NCBI GenBank assembly: GCA_027943335.1
Contig: BSBK01001871.1
Location: 248,001 to 312,000 of the forward strand
Reading direction: 5' to 3'
Source: Chamaecyparis obtusa
Taxonomy: Eukaryota > Streptophyta > Pinopsida > Cupressales > Cupressaceae
Length of the DNA stretch: 64,000 bases
The translations under genes and the position numbers were made by a program. Each line of letters starts with the position of its first letter. The stretch's first letter is position 1. Shown in pieces: positions 1 to 10,837 of the stretch. The notes below the pieces were generated by a model. It ran no database searches, was not told where the DNA came from, and saw nothing but the letters and a program-made list of their open reading frames with translations.

Positions 1-546
1 CTTTGTACTAATATATTCTAACTCTATTTCTTTCTCTGCCACCTTGTCTCTCAATAAGTGATATTTGATAGAAATATGTTTAGATTTAGAGTGCATCACC
101 AGATTCTTTGACATGTTCACTGTACTGGTGTTATCACAGTGGATAACCATAGGCTCATGGAAAGTTATTCCAATATCTTTCAGCGTTTGTTTCATTCAAA
201 CAATTTGAGTGCAATTTATAGCAGCAATAACATACTCTGATTCTGCAGTAGATTGAGCTATACAGTCTTGCTTCTTACTTAGCCATAAAACCAACTTTTT
301 CCCAAGGAAAAATGCACCACTGCTAGTACTCTTTCTATCATTAATGTTTCCTGCCCAATTGGCATCGGTATAAGCACGAAGTTCAAAACTATCATTTCTG
401 TCATACCATAAGCCTTAGTCTATTGTTTCTTTCAGATATCTTAGTATCCTTTTCACAACAGCTAGGTGTGATTCTTTGGGTTCTGCCTAATATCTAACCA
501 CAATCCCAACAACATTAGCAATATCTGGTCTAGTGTGAGTCAGATA
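1..546 (-). pseudogene. Copia A RNase H domain (degenerate)
   Basis: This continues the RT frame on the minus strand. Recognisable blocks are THTRPDIA, the TDANWAG segment holding a catalytic Asp, KSTSSGAFFLG, the AQSTAESEY segment holding the catalytic Glu, and HCDNTS with a further Asp. These are the usual Copia RNase H blocks in the usual order. The end of the domain (KYHLLRDKV, then ELEYIST) runs off the left edge. Four in-frame stops are seen. The one in RY*AEP is a TAG where CAG is expected, and the one before MKQTL is a TGA where the family has TGG. The enzyme would remove the RNA strand during cDNA synthesis. This copy cannot make it. Confidence 0.88.
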
Positions 547-1734
547 TTATAATCCTCCAACCATTGATCTGTACTTAGTCTGAAAAACACTCTTTGATTC
601 ATCATCAACTGTCATCTTGTTACTAGTCACCATGGGTGTACCAACTGGTTTGCAGTCTTCCATTCCAAACTTTTTCAACATTTCTTTAAGATATTTAGTT
701 TGAGAAATAAAAAAGCCATCTTTGCTCTGATTTATTTGTAGTCCAAGAAAGAATTTCATTTCGCCTATCATGGACATCTCAAATTCATTTTCCATTTCTT
801 TAGAGAATTTCTCACATAGATCATCATTGCCTCCAAAGATAATATCATCAACAAAGACTTCTATTATCAAAACTCCATCTTCACTAGTTCTTAAATACAA
901 ATTACTATTAGCATTACCTTTTTTGAATCCAAGCTGAAGTAAGTACTTTTCTAACCTTGCATACCAATCCCTTGGAGCTTGCTTTAGCCCATACAGAGCT
1001 TTCTTCAACTTACATACCATGTCCCTATCTTTGCATAAAGGAAATCCATCAGGTTGTTCTATATACACTTCTTCTTCAAAATCCTCATTTAGGAATGCAG
1101 ATTTCACATCCATCTGATACACCTTGAAGTTTTTGTTTGCAGGATAAGCCAAGAATAATCTTATAGCATCTATTCTAGCAATAAGAGCAAATGTCTCTTC
1201 AAAGTCTATACCTTCTTGTTGTGAATAGCCTTTACATACCAGTCTTGCTTTGTTTCTTACTACAACTCCTTCTTCATTCATTTTATTTCTGAAAACACAT
1301 TTAGTTCCTATCACATTTTTGTCCTTAGGTCTAGGAACCAATTCCCAAGTGTTATTCTTCTTTATCTGATCTAATTCTTCTTTCATAGCATTTATCCAAG
1401 ATTCATCTTTGCAAGCTTCATCTGTATTCTTTGGTTCAACTTGAGAAATCAAACAAATTTCTTCTCTAACCTTTGATCTAGTCAATACTCCTTGATTTGT
1501 ATTACCAATAATTTGTTTTTCAGGATGATTGTTCTTTACATACATCGGAGTTTTAGGAACCTCAGTAGTCTTATCTATGTCATTATCACAAATCTCATTT
1601 TTACATTCAGTCTCAACAATTTCTTCTTCTTCTGCAGTAGCAACCTCTTTGATCTCTGTAACCTGATTACAGTCATACATTCTCTCTTGTATTTGAAACT
1701 TTTCATCTATCTTCACATTGTTACTTTCAATCAT
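547..1734 (-). pseudogene. Copia A reverse transcriptase region
   Basis: A 395-codon open stretch. Residues 1-110 are an acidic linker rich in Glu and Lys. From about residue 112 ([13 protein letters not shown]) the Copia RT domain (RVT_2) follows, with WELVPRP, the [14 protein letters not shown] motif carrying the first catalytic Asp, the [12 protein letters not shown] block, the FVDDIIF active site (near 840-860) and the FFLGLQI block. Phe replaces the usual Tyr of the YVDD box, which is common in Copia. The stretch itself is open, but its start is arbitrary because upstream it belongs to one continuous gag-pol frame broken by stops and by the CACTA insertion. The product would copy element RNA into DNA in the cytoplasmic particle. 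Confidence 0.93.
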
Positions 1735-1738
1735 TTTT

Positions 1739-2036
1739 CTTAATCTTAGATTGAAACATTTGTAAGCCTTGATCTTAGTAGAGTAACTAAGGAAAATTCC
1801 TTCATCACTTCTAGCATCAAACTTCCCTATCTCATCATCTCTCTTGATATAGTACTTACTACAAAATTTTTAAAACATTTTACAGTAGGAGTATGATTAA
1901 ACCATAATTCATGTAAGGAGTCTTACTTGTACCTTCTTTGATTTGAATTTTGTTCAATGTGTACATCGTTGTCCCAACAACCTCTCTCCAATGCACATGA
2001 GATACATTTCCTTCAAGCAACATTGTCCTAGCAACA
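1739..2036 (-). pseudogene. Copia A integrase, C-terminal part
   Basis: Minus-strand translation next to the CACTA junction gives TMLLEGNVSHVHWREVVG, then TLNKIQIKEG and TPYMNLWF. These are the standard blocks after the catalytic core of Copia integrase. After about 1870 the reading frame decays and reaches the acidic linker of the RT ORF. It is the left half of an integrase whose right half lies at 10870-11207. One copy of the TCA duplication (2037-2039) directly abuts it. Confidence 0.85.
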
Positions 2037-2039
2037 TCA

Positions 2040-2068
2040 CACTAGTACATTTGACCTTAAATTTTGAC
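2040..2068. repeat. CACTA left terminal inverted repeat
   Basis: 29 bp beginning CACTAGTA, matching the inverted right end (10838-10866) at 24 of 29 positions with no gap. Confidence 0.92.
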
Positions 2069-2136
2069 TAAACAATTCGACCATCAAATAAAAATGTTTA
2101 GGTTGGTCGCATTATAGAAGGAAAATTTTTGTTTTT

Positions 2137-2217
2137 TTTAATACATGCCCGTGTTGGTCGCAATTTCGACCAACACAGTGGTAGTCAAAATTGTGACCAA
2201 TACGGGCATGTATTAAA
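2137..2217. repeat. Subterminal inverted repeat of the CACTA element
   Basis: Arms 2137-2170 and 2184-2217 are near-perfect inverted copies, both containing GCCCGT followed by TTGGTC words. A shorter palindrome around the central AATTTCGACC lies inside. It sits 100-180 bp from the left end, where CACTA elements usually carry transposase-binding repeats. The binding role is inference. Confidence 0.7.
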
Positions 2218-2220
2218 ATT

Positions 2221-3872
2221 TATTTCACTGCTTCATTTTAGCACGCGCGAAGGAGGTAGAAGCTAGAGAAGGGTAGAAGCAAATGAGGTTTAGGGTACAC
2301 TGTGTCGGCTCTGCTATGAAGTCATGGCCCTAGTTTGTGCTTTCATCACGGAGATGCCATGTCGCTGGATGAAACAACAAATTAGGGTAATGTTATTTAA
2401 CTTGTTCAGTGCTCAGAATTGGGAAAGACATTAACTGCGCTTCATGGTCGATGCCCTAGTTTGGGTGTAATCAATGTGTGGAACCACTGAAGTAAACGAA
2501 TGTCTGCAACAGTGAATGAAAATGGATTAATACAACAATAACACCAGTAGAAGTTAACAGGTTGAAGAGTTGAACCAGAGGGTTAAGGTATGTTGAATCG
2601 ATTTCCAATAAGAATCGAATGCTATATATAAACTGTGGATTTAGGATTTACGAAAAGTTGGTTGAATTAGTTGTTTAGAATTTATATAAGTTGAAAATGG
2701 ATAAAACCGTAAGCAATAGAAATACTCTATTTTCTGCAAAATTCATTCATCTTGAAGTCTCAATTCGGTTATTCTGATGCATTAAAGGAATTGCAATGTT
2801 TCTTTGTTCAATTCATGCCATTTTTGAATGAGTCTCATTTTATATTGAGTCTCATTATTAGATAGACCACTGGCATAACAACAGTTAGAATGGTTCTCAT
2901 TATTAGGTTAGAATGGTTCTCATTATTCTAAGTTCCTATTGCAATAACAGTAAACTAAAATAAGAAATGCTATTAGATAGACCACTGGCATAACAATAGT
3001 TTCAATATAAAATGAGAACCATTCTAACCATGGAATGTTAATTCTAACCTGTATTATTAGATCATTAACCGTGCATATGCAGAGTTGTGTGGAGTAAAGG
3101 TGATCACAGTTAAAGAACAAGGAGAAAATACAATGAAATTGGATGCAATGTGTAGCAGTGGATGATCTGTCTGAATAAGGAAGGGTTTTTATGTTTGAAA
3201 ATGTTTTGTCATGTTGAATGAATGGTGTTTCGATCATTAATTTGATGCAAGAGTGAGTTGTAACAGGAGATTGGGGAAGCCCTAGCAAACCAGGGTTTGG
3301 AGTCAAGATTTGTGGGTTTTGGTGTTGTAGGGCTTGTGAGTCTAATTGCTTGTGGATTTAACCATTTTGAGTCATTTTATAACTCTGCTGAAGGTTTGGT
3401 GGGATAAGGGAATGTGAGGAGAGTAGTTGCTTTGAAAATTTGGTCATTTTCATGCATTGAAAACAAAGGTTCAGTCATGGTTAGGTGTGTTGGTCCAAAG
3501 TAACCCTATAAAAGCTTTTGATGTGTTATAGAACTCTGAAAAGGGTGTCTAGAAATGTTTTCATCTTGTCAAGTGTTTTGAGGGAAGATAAAGTTATTAC
3601 CATCCTAAGTTTGCTGTAGGGTTATTGGTAGCCTATTAAGCCTTTGGAACAGTTTGAAAGAACTTTGTGTATTGGAAGCATGAGAATTAAAACAGAGTCT
3701 TAGAATTCCTTGAGTCTAAGTGGTTTGAAGCCTAGGAAACCTAATCCATCATTGTGTAGTACTGTGGAGGCCTTGACAAGTCAGATATTTTAAACATTTG
3801 AGGTTGTTGATAGGCTAGAGTGCCTAGATCTCTGAAATTACCAATTCTTATTGTGTTTTGAATACCACCACC
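2221..3872. other. CACTA interior without a recognisable gene; local duplication at 2857-3030
   Basis: I see no supported coding region here. The words ATTAGATAGACCACTGGCA at 2857 and 2972 form a direct duplication about 115 bp apart. TTAGAATGGTTCTCATT is repeated at 2886 and 2909 and returns inverted near 3011-3030. This looks like a small rearranged fold-back. Confidence 0.55.
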
Positions 3873-3884
3873 CTTATTCCTTTT

Positions 3885-4079
3885 GGTTTGGAGTAATTTT
3901 ATTTCATTTTAAATAAGTTATGACAGTTTTATTAAATTATTTGAATGATTAAATGAAGATTGGATCATCAAGATCAAGATTGGATTCAAAATTACTCCAA
4001 ACCAAAAGGAATAAGACTCCAAACCAACGAAATAAAACTGCCATAACTTATTTAAAATGAAATAAAATTACTCCAAACC
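3885..4079. repeat. Fold-back with 48-bp arms
   Basis: Arms 3885-3932 and 4032-4079 are inverted copies with one mismatch in 48 bp. A second inverted copy of the outer end lies at about 3990-4016. RNA from either strand would form a long hairpin. No coding content. Confidence 0.88.
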
Positions 4080-6781
4080 AACGTAATAATTGTGCAATGA
4101 TTATTGGAAGCCATTCTCGACTCAATTAATGACCAGATTTAAATTGCATTCTCTGTCGCACATAAACGGTTTCCACAAGTTGATAAACTTCTTCAATAAA
4201 CTCAATACTAAGACTTAAGTTACATCCAAACGCAACATAAAACATTTAAAATAAATATTTATTCTCTGTTATCGAATTCCATCACAACATATTCATAATA
4301 AAGACGTGCTCGATTGTGACGACAATATGGGTGTTAGACTGTCGAACCGAAAGAGCAAACCAAACAAAATGAGTTGTAAATAATAAAAATGAAACATTCG
4401 GGAAACACTGAACAATCACAGAGAAGAATCAAATGTAAAACTAGACTGTTATTTTCATTCATCATACGTATTACATTGATCATCTCATTCCCATTGATCT
4501 CTCTCTTCACCGATTCTCCACTCTCGTACCCCCTATTCTCAGCTTCTACATTGTAGAGATAAAGATCTCCAAACTCACAACCCGATAACTAAATCATATA
4601 ACTTAGTGAAGAATACTCAAAATAGAGATCAATGGTGAAGACAAAAGGCATTCTTACATTTAGTTAAGGGTAGTACTTAAAGAATAATATAGATCAATAG
4701 TGAAGATTAAAAGTCACCCTTACATTTAATGAAGAGTCTATTATATTTGAGTCTATCAGAAAGTCATGGAAAGTTCCTTATAGATATTTGAAGAGAGTCC
4801 TATTATTCATTACATTACTTGTAATATGTATGCTGATATTTCATTGTCTCTATATATGCTAAGTGTTTATATAAGAGTGGGGATATGCTATGTAACTTTA
4901 CTTAGTCACGGTCTTAATTATATAAGGATATATACTTAATCGCAGTATAAACTTGAATAAAAAATAGATAATTTTAAAATAGAAATATGAGGGGACTGGG
5001 ATATTATAAAATAATGAGCATATCTTTGTGAATTATCCTAAGATTGTAGGGCTCAAATATTCATTGTGATTAATACAAGTTTGTAAACATTGATTGATGT
5101 ATTTTGAGGTCATATAATATGAAAATAAGACAACACCTACATAAAACTTGATATCATCACAATATAACATATTTTGATTCTCTACAAATTTGAACCAGTT
5201 TTCATTCACAATATAACATAAAATGTTTTGATTTGGTCTTATATGTTAATTATATATAGTTCTAGATTTATTCCTTATGAAATAGTGATGAGATTTATTC
5301 TTTTATCTCTGTTAATGTAATTATGGGTCAATTATTCACATAATGTCTGAGATATAATAATTCTAGAACCCCTAATTTTCTGATCTAGTTATGTCTTAGT
5401 TTATTGTATAGCGTTGGAGTTCTACATTATGTCTGTACCAAAGATATTCTTCCAACTTTGATGTTACTGTTGATTGCTGAGTGTATGTTTAATTACCTGG
5501 CTGGATTACTAAATTGGTCTTTTAACACATTCTCTCCTCTTGTTCGACGACTTCCTCACTATTCCTTAGTATGATCTTCTCACAATTCCCCTTAATCTTC
5601 TCACAATTCTGACAAAACTAACAACATGCCTCATGTTATATGGAAAATTGGTAAACAAGGAGCCACTGTAGTTCAATTCCCTTTTTCTAAGTCCTTCATG
5701 GAAGTTGGAGTATCACTCTTTAGGAAACTTATATCTCTAGTTCAGGGTTCCTATTAAAATCATTCAAATATTCGAAAACAATACCCAAATTCGCTACAGT
5801 GGTAAAGTATTAACAAAGCATAGCCTCATAGTTCCATCAGTTTGACAATCAATGGTAAGAAATTCCTAATAATATTATATTAGAAGTGAAATGTTGATGC
5901 TAAGACAATTACTTTGTGACCATAATAATCCTACATATGTTTTTTTGCACAATAGATAAAGTCTGCTATTCAATTCGAAGAGAAACTCACAATTTCAATT
6001 GTGACCACACTAGCCTCATCGCAACAAACTTGTTAGAAACATGAAAAGAAAACATGTTAGCAATTCCATCATTTGTCTGTTGTTTGGGACAGTCACCATA
6101 GAATTATTTGGACTATCTCTCCTCTTGCCTTGCAAGGTTAAAATGACCTTTTTTTCATCCCTCCTTGATTAGACCCTTACCGTCTTGCACTTGTGCAATG
6201 ATAGGACACCAATGTTGCTAATTAAGGTTGGCAAGATTATTACGCCTATCCTGAAAAAAGACTGTCAAATCTTTATGCTTTCAAATCAATTACCTATCGA
6301 CGTATCCCTTGCGAGGGAGAGAAGCCAAACACATAAAGAACATGCACATAAACACGACAACTGAAAAAATTAAATGGAATACACCAAGAAGTACCAAATG
6401 ATGAATGCTCAATTGTTGTAATGGCAAAGCAATATCAGAACCGTCCATTTATAGTCCTAATGATTTTGGAAATTGTTGACAAAGTGTTTTTTTTTATATT
6501 ATAGTATAAATGATTTTTCTATAGTCGTAATGATTTTTCTTATTTCTTGTCTTTTGTCCCTTTTTGATTTCCTATGTCTGTGCTTTGTGACAAGATTTTG
6601 TCACCTTCTTTTGATGGTATATTTCATTCACTCTATGTGGAATACTATTTTGTTCACTATTTTATTTCAGCTTCATATTTCTTTCATTTTTCATATACAC
6701 ACAAACTACACATGCTGATAAAAAAATGAGCTATTTGATTTAGGTTTACTTTTCATTATTGTAAATGGTTAATATTTCTGA
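4080..6781. other. AT-rich CACTA interior, no supported gene
   Basis: No ORF here resembles a known protein. There is an imperfect tandem duplication of about 67-bp period at 4620-4735 (AGATCAATGGTGAAGA, then AGATCAATAGTGAAGA). Near 6302-6365 a segment (GCGAGGGAGAGAAGCCAAAC) is shared with 9690-9710. It relates to the fold-back family further right. Confidence 0.5.
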
Positions 6782-7273
6782 TTGTACTCCTTGGTGTATT
6801 TGGACTGTAAAAATAATCATATAAAAATAATAAATGTAGTAATGATGGTGCGGTGCATTATTGATATAGGTTCGATGACTCTTGTCAATGTGCCAAACTG
6901 TCAATGTGGTGGTGGGAAGTGTGTGTTGAAGACTTCACAGACATTGAACAACCCTGGACGACAATTTTGGTGCTGCTCTAATCGAAAAAAGGTTGCTAAT
7001 GTGTATATATTTAAAGTTTCTAATGTAAATACTATTCATTATAATATACGAACTAATGTAGACTGGGTATCACATGGAAATAATGGCTGCAAATACTTTA
7101 GCTGGGTCGATGACAACTCATCTGCATCTATCCGCCCATCTCCACTTATCCGCGATGAAGGATTTGAGTGCAAAACGTGTCAGGCTAGGGAAAATTCTGA
7201 AATTATATTTTTACGATGCCTTCTCTGTATTGTAATCGCATATCTAATTTGTTGCGACCATATGCAGAGATGA
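6782..7273 (+). pseudogene. GRF-type zinc-finger protein fragment
   Basis: A 163-codon ORF carrying a GRF zinc finger. From residue 38 it reads VPNCQCGGGKCVLKTSQT, then NNPGRQFWCCS, and after an insert of about 45 residues CKYFSWVDD. The Cys pattern, the NPGR box and the aromatic C-terminal CxYFxW block define the family (nucleic-acid-binding fingers found in nucleases, topoisomerases and many plant transposon ORFs). The spacer between the second Cys pair and CKYFSW is longer than usual and could be an unspliced intron or decayed sequence. The residues before about 35 and after about 145 resemble nothing I know. It lies inside the CACTA element and may be captured host sequence or an element accessory ORF. 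Whether it is expressed cannot be told. Confidence 0.7.
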
Positions 7274-7716
7274 ACTCAAGAATTAGTTAGTTTAGTATTT
7301 TCATATTGTAACTAATATTTTACTATTGATATGACATAACTTCTTTTTTCCTCAAGTGCGCATATATATGGTTTACATCTTTTTTTAGAATAATTCTTCA
7401 TGTTTATGGCTCAGGTGAGCCCCAATCTGCTGTTAATCACATGATTTAACGCTGATTTAGGCTGGAGGTAAACTACATGTGTCATGTAAACAACATGGTT
7501 GAATGCAATCTCTTTTGCATGTTTTCAAGAGTTTTCCCACCAATACAAGCGTAAATAACGCATTGAACGTAATCTACAGACGTTGTGTGGTATGAAGTCT
7601 CGCTGAAGTTTGAGCGCAACGTGGTATGAAGTCTCACTGAAGAAGAGTACTGTAGAGAGCAGGCCTACCGTACCAAGGAAGTTTGACAAGAACAAGGAAT
7701 ATGGCTTAAACAAAAT
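7274..7716. other. Non-coding CACTA interior between the GRF ORF and the fold-back array
   Basis: Nothing recognisable. The segment contains a short direct repetition of TGGTATGAAGTCTC (7588 and 7622). Confidence 0.5.
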
Positions 7717-8078
7717 GGGAAGATGTCTTTCTAGCCTGGGCTTGGATCCTTCGACAATTAGCTTGATAATAAATGAAGCAAATGAGAGCTGAGCAATTAG
7801 CTTCCCACGAAAAATCTTGTAAATGAACTGTGTGTACCCCAATTCCTGTGCCTTTTGCGCATACCTAAATGATATATTTGAAATAACAAGGGTAAATTTA
7901 GCCTTACCCTTGTTGTTTCAAATATATCATTTGGGTACGCACAGAGGGCACATTAATTGGGGTACATATAGTTCATTTATGGGCTTTTTCTTGGAAAGCT
8001 AATTGCTCATCTGTCATCTACATTATTTATAAGCTAATTGCCAAAGGATCTAGGCTCAAGCTAGAAAGATGTCTTCCC
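7717..8078. repeat. Long fold-back, arms about 175 bp
   Basis: Arms about 7717-7893 and 7904-8078 are inverted copies with scattered mismatches and a loop of about 10 bp. The inner stem around GATATATTTGAAA and AACAAGGGTAA is nearly perfect. The outer end pairs AGATGTCTTTCTAG with CTAGAAAGATGTCTTCCC. The short ORFs in this interval are shadows of the inverted repeat. Confidence 0.88.
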
Positions 8079-8135
8079 AAACACATAAAAAAGGTACACA
8101 TAAACACGACAACTGAGAAACATAAATGTAGATTT

Positions 8136-8619
8136 CACAATAGCTGAGAAACATAATTGTAGGCATCATGGTCACAATTTTTTGGATACAACATAATTGA
8201 TTTGTATACCCAGATGATGGAGAGCAACTTCTGCTCCTCCGATTCCAAGTTGACACTGCGGGATCCAAAGACCATAGATAAGGAATAAATTTAGAGAGCG
8301 GAGGAGGGCCATAATGACCAAAATAATATAGGATGAACCTCAAGTTAAATGAGGCAACTGTAAACATTTTAATAAAATTCTATTAAAATGTTTGCAGTTG
8401 CCTCATTTAACTTGAGGTTTGTCCTATATTATTTTTGTTGTTATGGCCCTCCTTCGCTCTCTAAATTTATTCCTTATCTATGGTCTTGGGATCCCACATT
8501 GTCAACTTGGAACTAGAGGAGTAGAATTTGATCTTCATCATCTGGGTAGACCACTCAATTACGTTGTCTCCAAAAAAATGTGATCATGATGCCTACAATT
8601 ATGTTTCTTAGCTATTGTG
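8136..8619. repeat. Long fold-back, arms about 235 bp
   Basis: A nearly complete 484-bp inverted repeat centred at about 8378. The left arm starts CACAATAGCTGAGAAACATA and the right arm ends with its imperfect complement. It starts 58 bp right of the preceding fold-back. It shares arm sequence with the fold-backs at 8793-8970 and 9766-10062, so all three are one family. Confidence 0.9.
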
Positions 8620-8720
8620 TCCCAGGACCCCTTATGACCCTTTACGACCATTTACGACCTCTAAGAATACATCTTAGAGGTCTTAAAATGTCGTAAAGGG
8701 TCATAAGAGGCTCCTAGGAG
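8620..8720. repeat. Hairpin with about 45-bp arms, copy 1
   Basis: The left arm runs through CTTATGACCCTTTACGACC and ACCTCTAAGA, and the right arm is its complement ending near CCTAGGAGGGG. A second copy lies at 10061-10163, and the sequence after it (CACGTGGTTGGCCCT, then TTAAGTAGAGAATGTTA) is duplicated as well. Confidence 0.88.
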
Positions 8721-8792
8721 GGGCTAGATGAGCCTTTCCACCTTCACGTGGTTGGCCCTGTTAAGTAGAGAATGTTAATTAAACTATTCTTG

Positions 8793-8970
8793 AAACATAA
8801 TTGTAGGCATCATGGTCACATCGGGGATGAAACTATTCCAAGTTGACACTGTGGGATGGAGAACAACTTGGAACCAGAGGTGCAGAAGTTTCTCTCCATT
8901 GTCTAGGTATACCACTCAATTACATTGTCTCCAAAAAAATATGACCATGATGCTTACAATTATGTTTCTC
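8793..8970. repeat. Short fold-back related to 8136-8619
   Basis: The left arm (GAAACATAATTGTAGGCATC, then TTCCAAGTTGACACTG) pairs with the right arm (CAACTTGGAA, then ATTATGTTTCTC). It looks like an internally deleted copy of the larger fold-back. Confidence 0.8.
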
Positions 8971-9118
8971 AAGGAATGTTAAACTATTCTCGAAACAAAG
9001 AGAAGCTCAAAGAGAAGCTGGCAACAACCAATAGAACAAGTGTGGACACCTGAAGATAAATATCAAATAGGGGAAAAGCACCTACAACAACAGAGGCAAT
9101 AGCTGTAGATACATATGA

Positions 9119-9194
9119 GGATATCACAGAAATCCCTAATTTAGTGTTTTAGAGAACAAACGATAGACTGTGAATTAGGGATTTCTGCGATATC
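9119..9194. repeat. Hairpin with about 22-bp arms
   Basis: GATATCACAGAAATCCCTAA (left) pairs with TTAGGGATTTCTGCGATATC (right) with one mismatch. The outer bases (TGTAGAT and ATCTACA) extend the stem imperfectly. Confidence 0.8.
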
Positions 9195-9486
9195 GTCATC
9201 TAAATCTACATCTATTTTATTTACATTGGAATGCAGCCTACCGATATTGATACTACACTGGCCGAGCACGATGGAGGCATCGATTCTAATGTGAATTGTA
9301 GTACTCAAGGTATACATTTTCTATTTGAATTTTGATTAATGAATATTTAATACAAGCAAACATATTCAATTGATTAAGGTGGATTAGTTGTGATGATGAG
9401 ATGCACCATTTAGATGTTAACTGTGACAGTCTCTTGGTTTCAGGCAATGCAGAAGGAGAAGCCTAGTTCAATATGCAATCTCACAG

Positions 9487-9639
9487 AATATGCACGTATA
9501 TCAGGTGGAGTTGAAAAACACAACAGGGTTGCATTTTTGATAGAGGTCTTTAATTGCATATTTTAAGTTATAGACCATCACGAAAATGTAAACGTGTTGT
9601 GTTTTTTCAGCTCCACCTGCTATCTGTGCATATTTTGCT
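9487..9639. repeat. Hairpin with about 42-bp arms
   Basis: The left arm 9487-9528 contains CAGGTGGAGTTGAAAAACAC, and the right arm 9594-9639 holds its complement with a few mismatches. The loop is about 65 bp. Confidence 0.8.
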
Positions 9640-9765
9640 TGTGTTGCACGCGCATTCTCGATTCAAAGTGGGAAAAATCTTATTTTCGATGCGAGGGAGA
9701 GAAGCCAAACAGAAAGAACAAGAAAATAAACATGATAGCTACAAAACATAAATGTAGGTATCACA

Positions 9766-10062
9766 ACAGCTAAGAAACATAAATGTAGGCGTCATGGTCC
9801 CAATTGCTTGGAGACATAACATAATTGAATGCTATACCCAGAAAATGCAACACAACCACTACTCCTGCAGTTCTAAGTTGACACCGTGGATCCAAAAACC
9901 ATATATAGATTCCTTATCTTTGGTTTTTGGATCCCGCAGTGTCAACTTAGAACTATAGGAGTAGTGGTTGCGTTGCATCGTCTGGGTATACCACTCAATT
10001 ATGTTGTGTTTCCAAAACATTGTGACCATGATGCCTACATTTATGTTTCTCAGCTGTTGTGT
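9766..10062. repeat. Long fold-back, arms about 140 bp
   Basis: Arms about 9766-9905 and 9913-10062. Inner stem: TTCTAAGTTGACACCGTGGA pairs with the later GTGTCAACTTAGAA. It is the same family as 8136-8619, and the hairpin copy at 10061 follows directly, as 8620 follows 8619. Confidence 0.87.
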
Positions 10063-10163
10063 CCTAGGACTCCTTATGACCCTTTACGACCATTTATGAC
10101 CTCTAAGAATACATCTTAGAGGTCTTAAAATGTCATAAAGGGTCATAAGAGGATCCTAGGAGG
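10061..10163. repeat. Hairpin, copy 2 of the 8620-8720 unit
   Basis: Left arm GTCCTAGGACTCCTTATGAC, loop near TAAGAATACATCTTA, right arm ending ATCCTAGGAGG. Differences from copy 1 are mostly single C/T or A/G changes. Confidence 0.87.
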
Positions 10164-10343
10164 GGCCAGATGAGCTTCCACCTTCACGTGGTTGGCCCTA
10201 TTAAGTAGAGAATGTTAAACTATTATCGAAACAAAGAGAAGCTCAATAATTTATATCTGAATACCAATTTTGTTCTTATCAAACCGTCAAAACATTTAAA
10301 TAGCCTTTTAAACTACTATTAAAAATAAAATATTTAATCAACA

Positions 10344-10429
10344 TTTACTTACAGATTTGTGTGCTTGTCTGAGTTTGATACGCAGATCTGCATATCAAAC
10401 TCAGACAAGCACACAAATCTGTAGGTAAA
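10344..10429. repeat. Near-perfect hairpin with 37-bp arms
   Basis: Arms 10344-10380 and 10393-10429 differ at one position in 37, around a 12-bp loop. It is the best-preserved stem in the window. It would give a precursor of microRNA size if transcribed. Confidence 0.9.
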
Positions 10430-10499
10430 CGAAGCTTTCTTAGTTAGTTTGATTTTTCTTGAGGCTGTGAATATACATTACAATGAAAATGCTTTGTTC

Positions 10500-10837
10500 A
10501 ATCATCGTCATTTTTTTTTAACCAAAAAATATTTTTGGTCAATTTTTTGACCTTTAAATAACATTAATTTCGACGAGAATGCTATGCATTCGACGTCAAT
10601 TTCATGGACTAGTGGTCAAGTATTTTGTCGCAATTTCGACATCAAGTTTGCCAAACTTGGTCTTGATTTTGCTAGCTTCATGCGATTAGTTTGACGAAGA
10701 GTCGGTCGATAAGTCGACTACTACGAAGGTCACAATTTTGACAATGGGTTTGCTTGTAGAATAATCGACGAAAAAAGATCAACCACGATTTTAGTCATCT
10801 ATTCGACCAATTGTTGTAGAAAATTTGACTAATTCTT
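10500..10837. other. CACTA right subterminal region
   Basis: About 340 bp dense in AATTTCGAC, GTCGAAATT, TTCGACC and TTGGTC words in both orientations, ending at the right terminal inverted repeat. It matches the composition of the left subterminal region and is likely a transposase-binding array, by analogy with En/Spm. Confidence 0.65.

Noticed and set aside
2040..2045. ACTAGT as a 6-bp target duplication of the inserted element
   Set aside because: The integrase frame is restored only if TCA is the duplication and CACTAGT belongs to the element, which also fits CACTA rules.
2923..3306. 127-codon minus-strand ORF in the CACTA element
   Set aside because: It overlaps locally duplicated, inverted sequence and shows no conserved motif.
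8056..8367. ORF of 103 codons on the minus strand
   Set aside because: It lies wholly in the arms of long inverted repeats, has a composition typical of non-coding AT-rich DNA and no family resemblance.
8620..10163. Repeated hairpins as a CRISPR-like array
   Set aside because: Only two copies about 1.4 kb apart, palindromic and inside a eukaryotic transposon; no regular spacers or cas genes.
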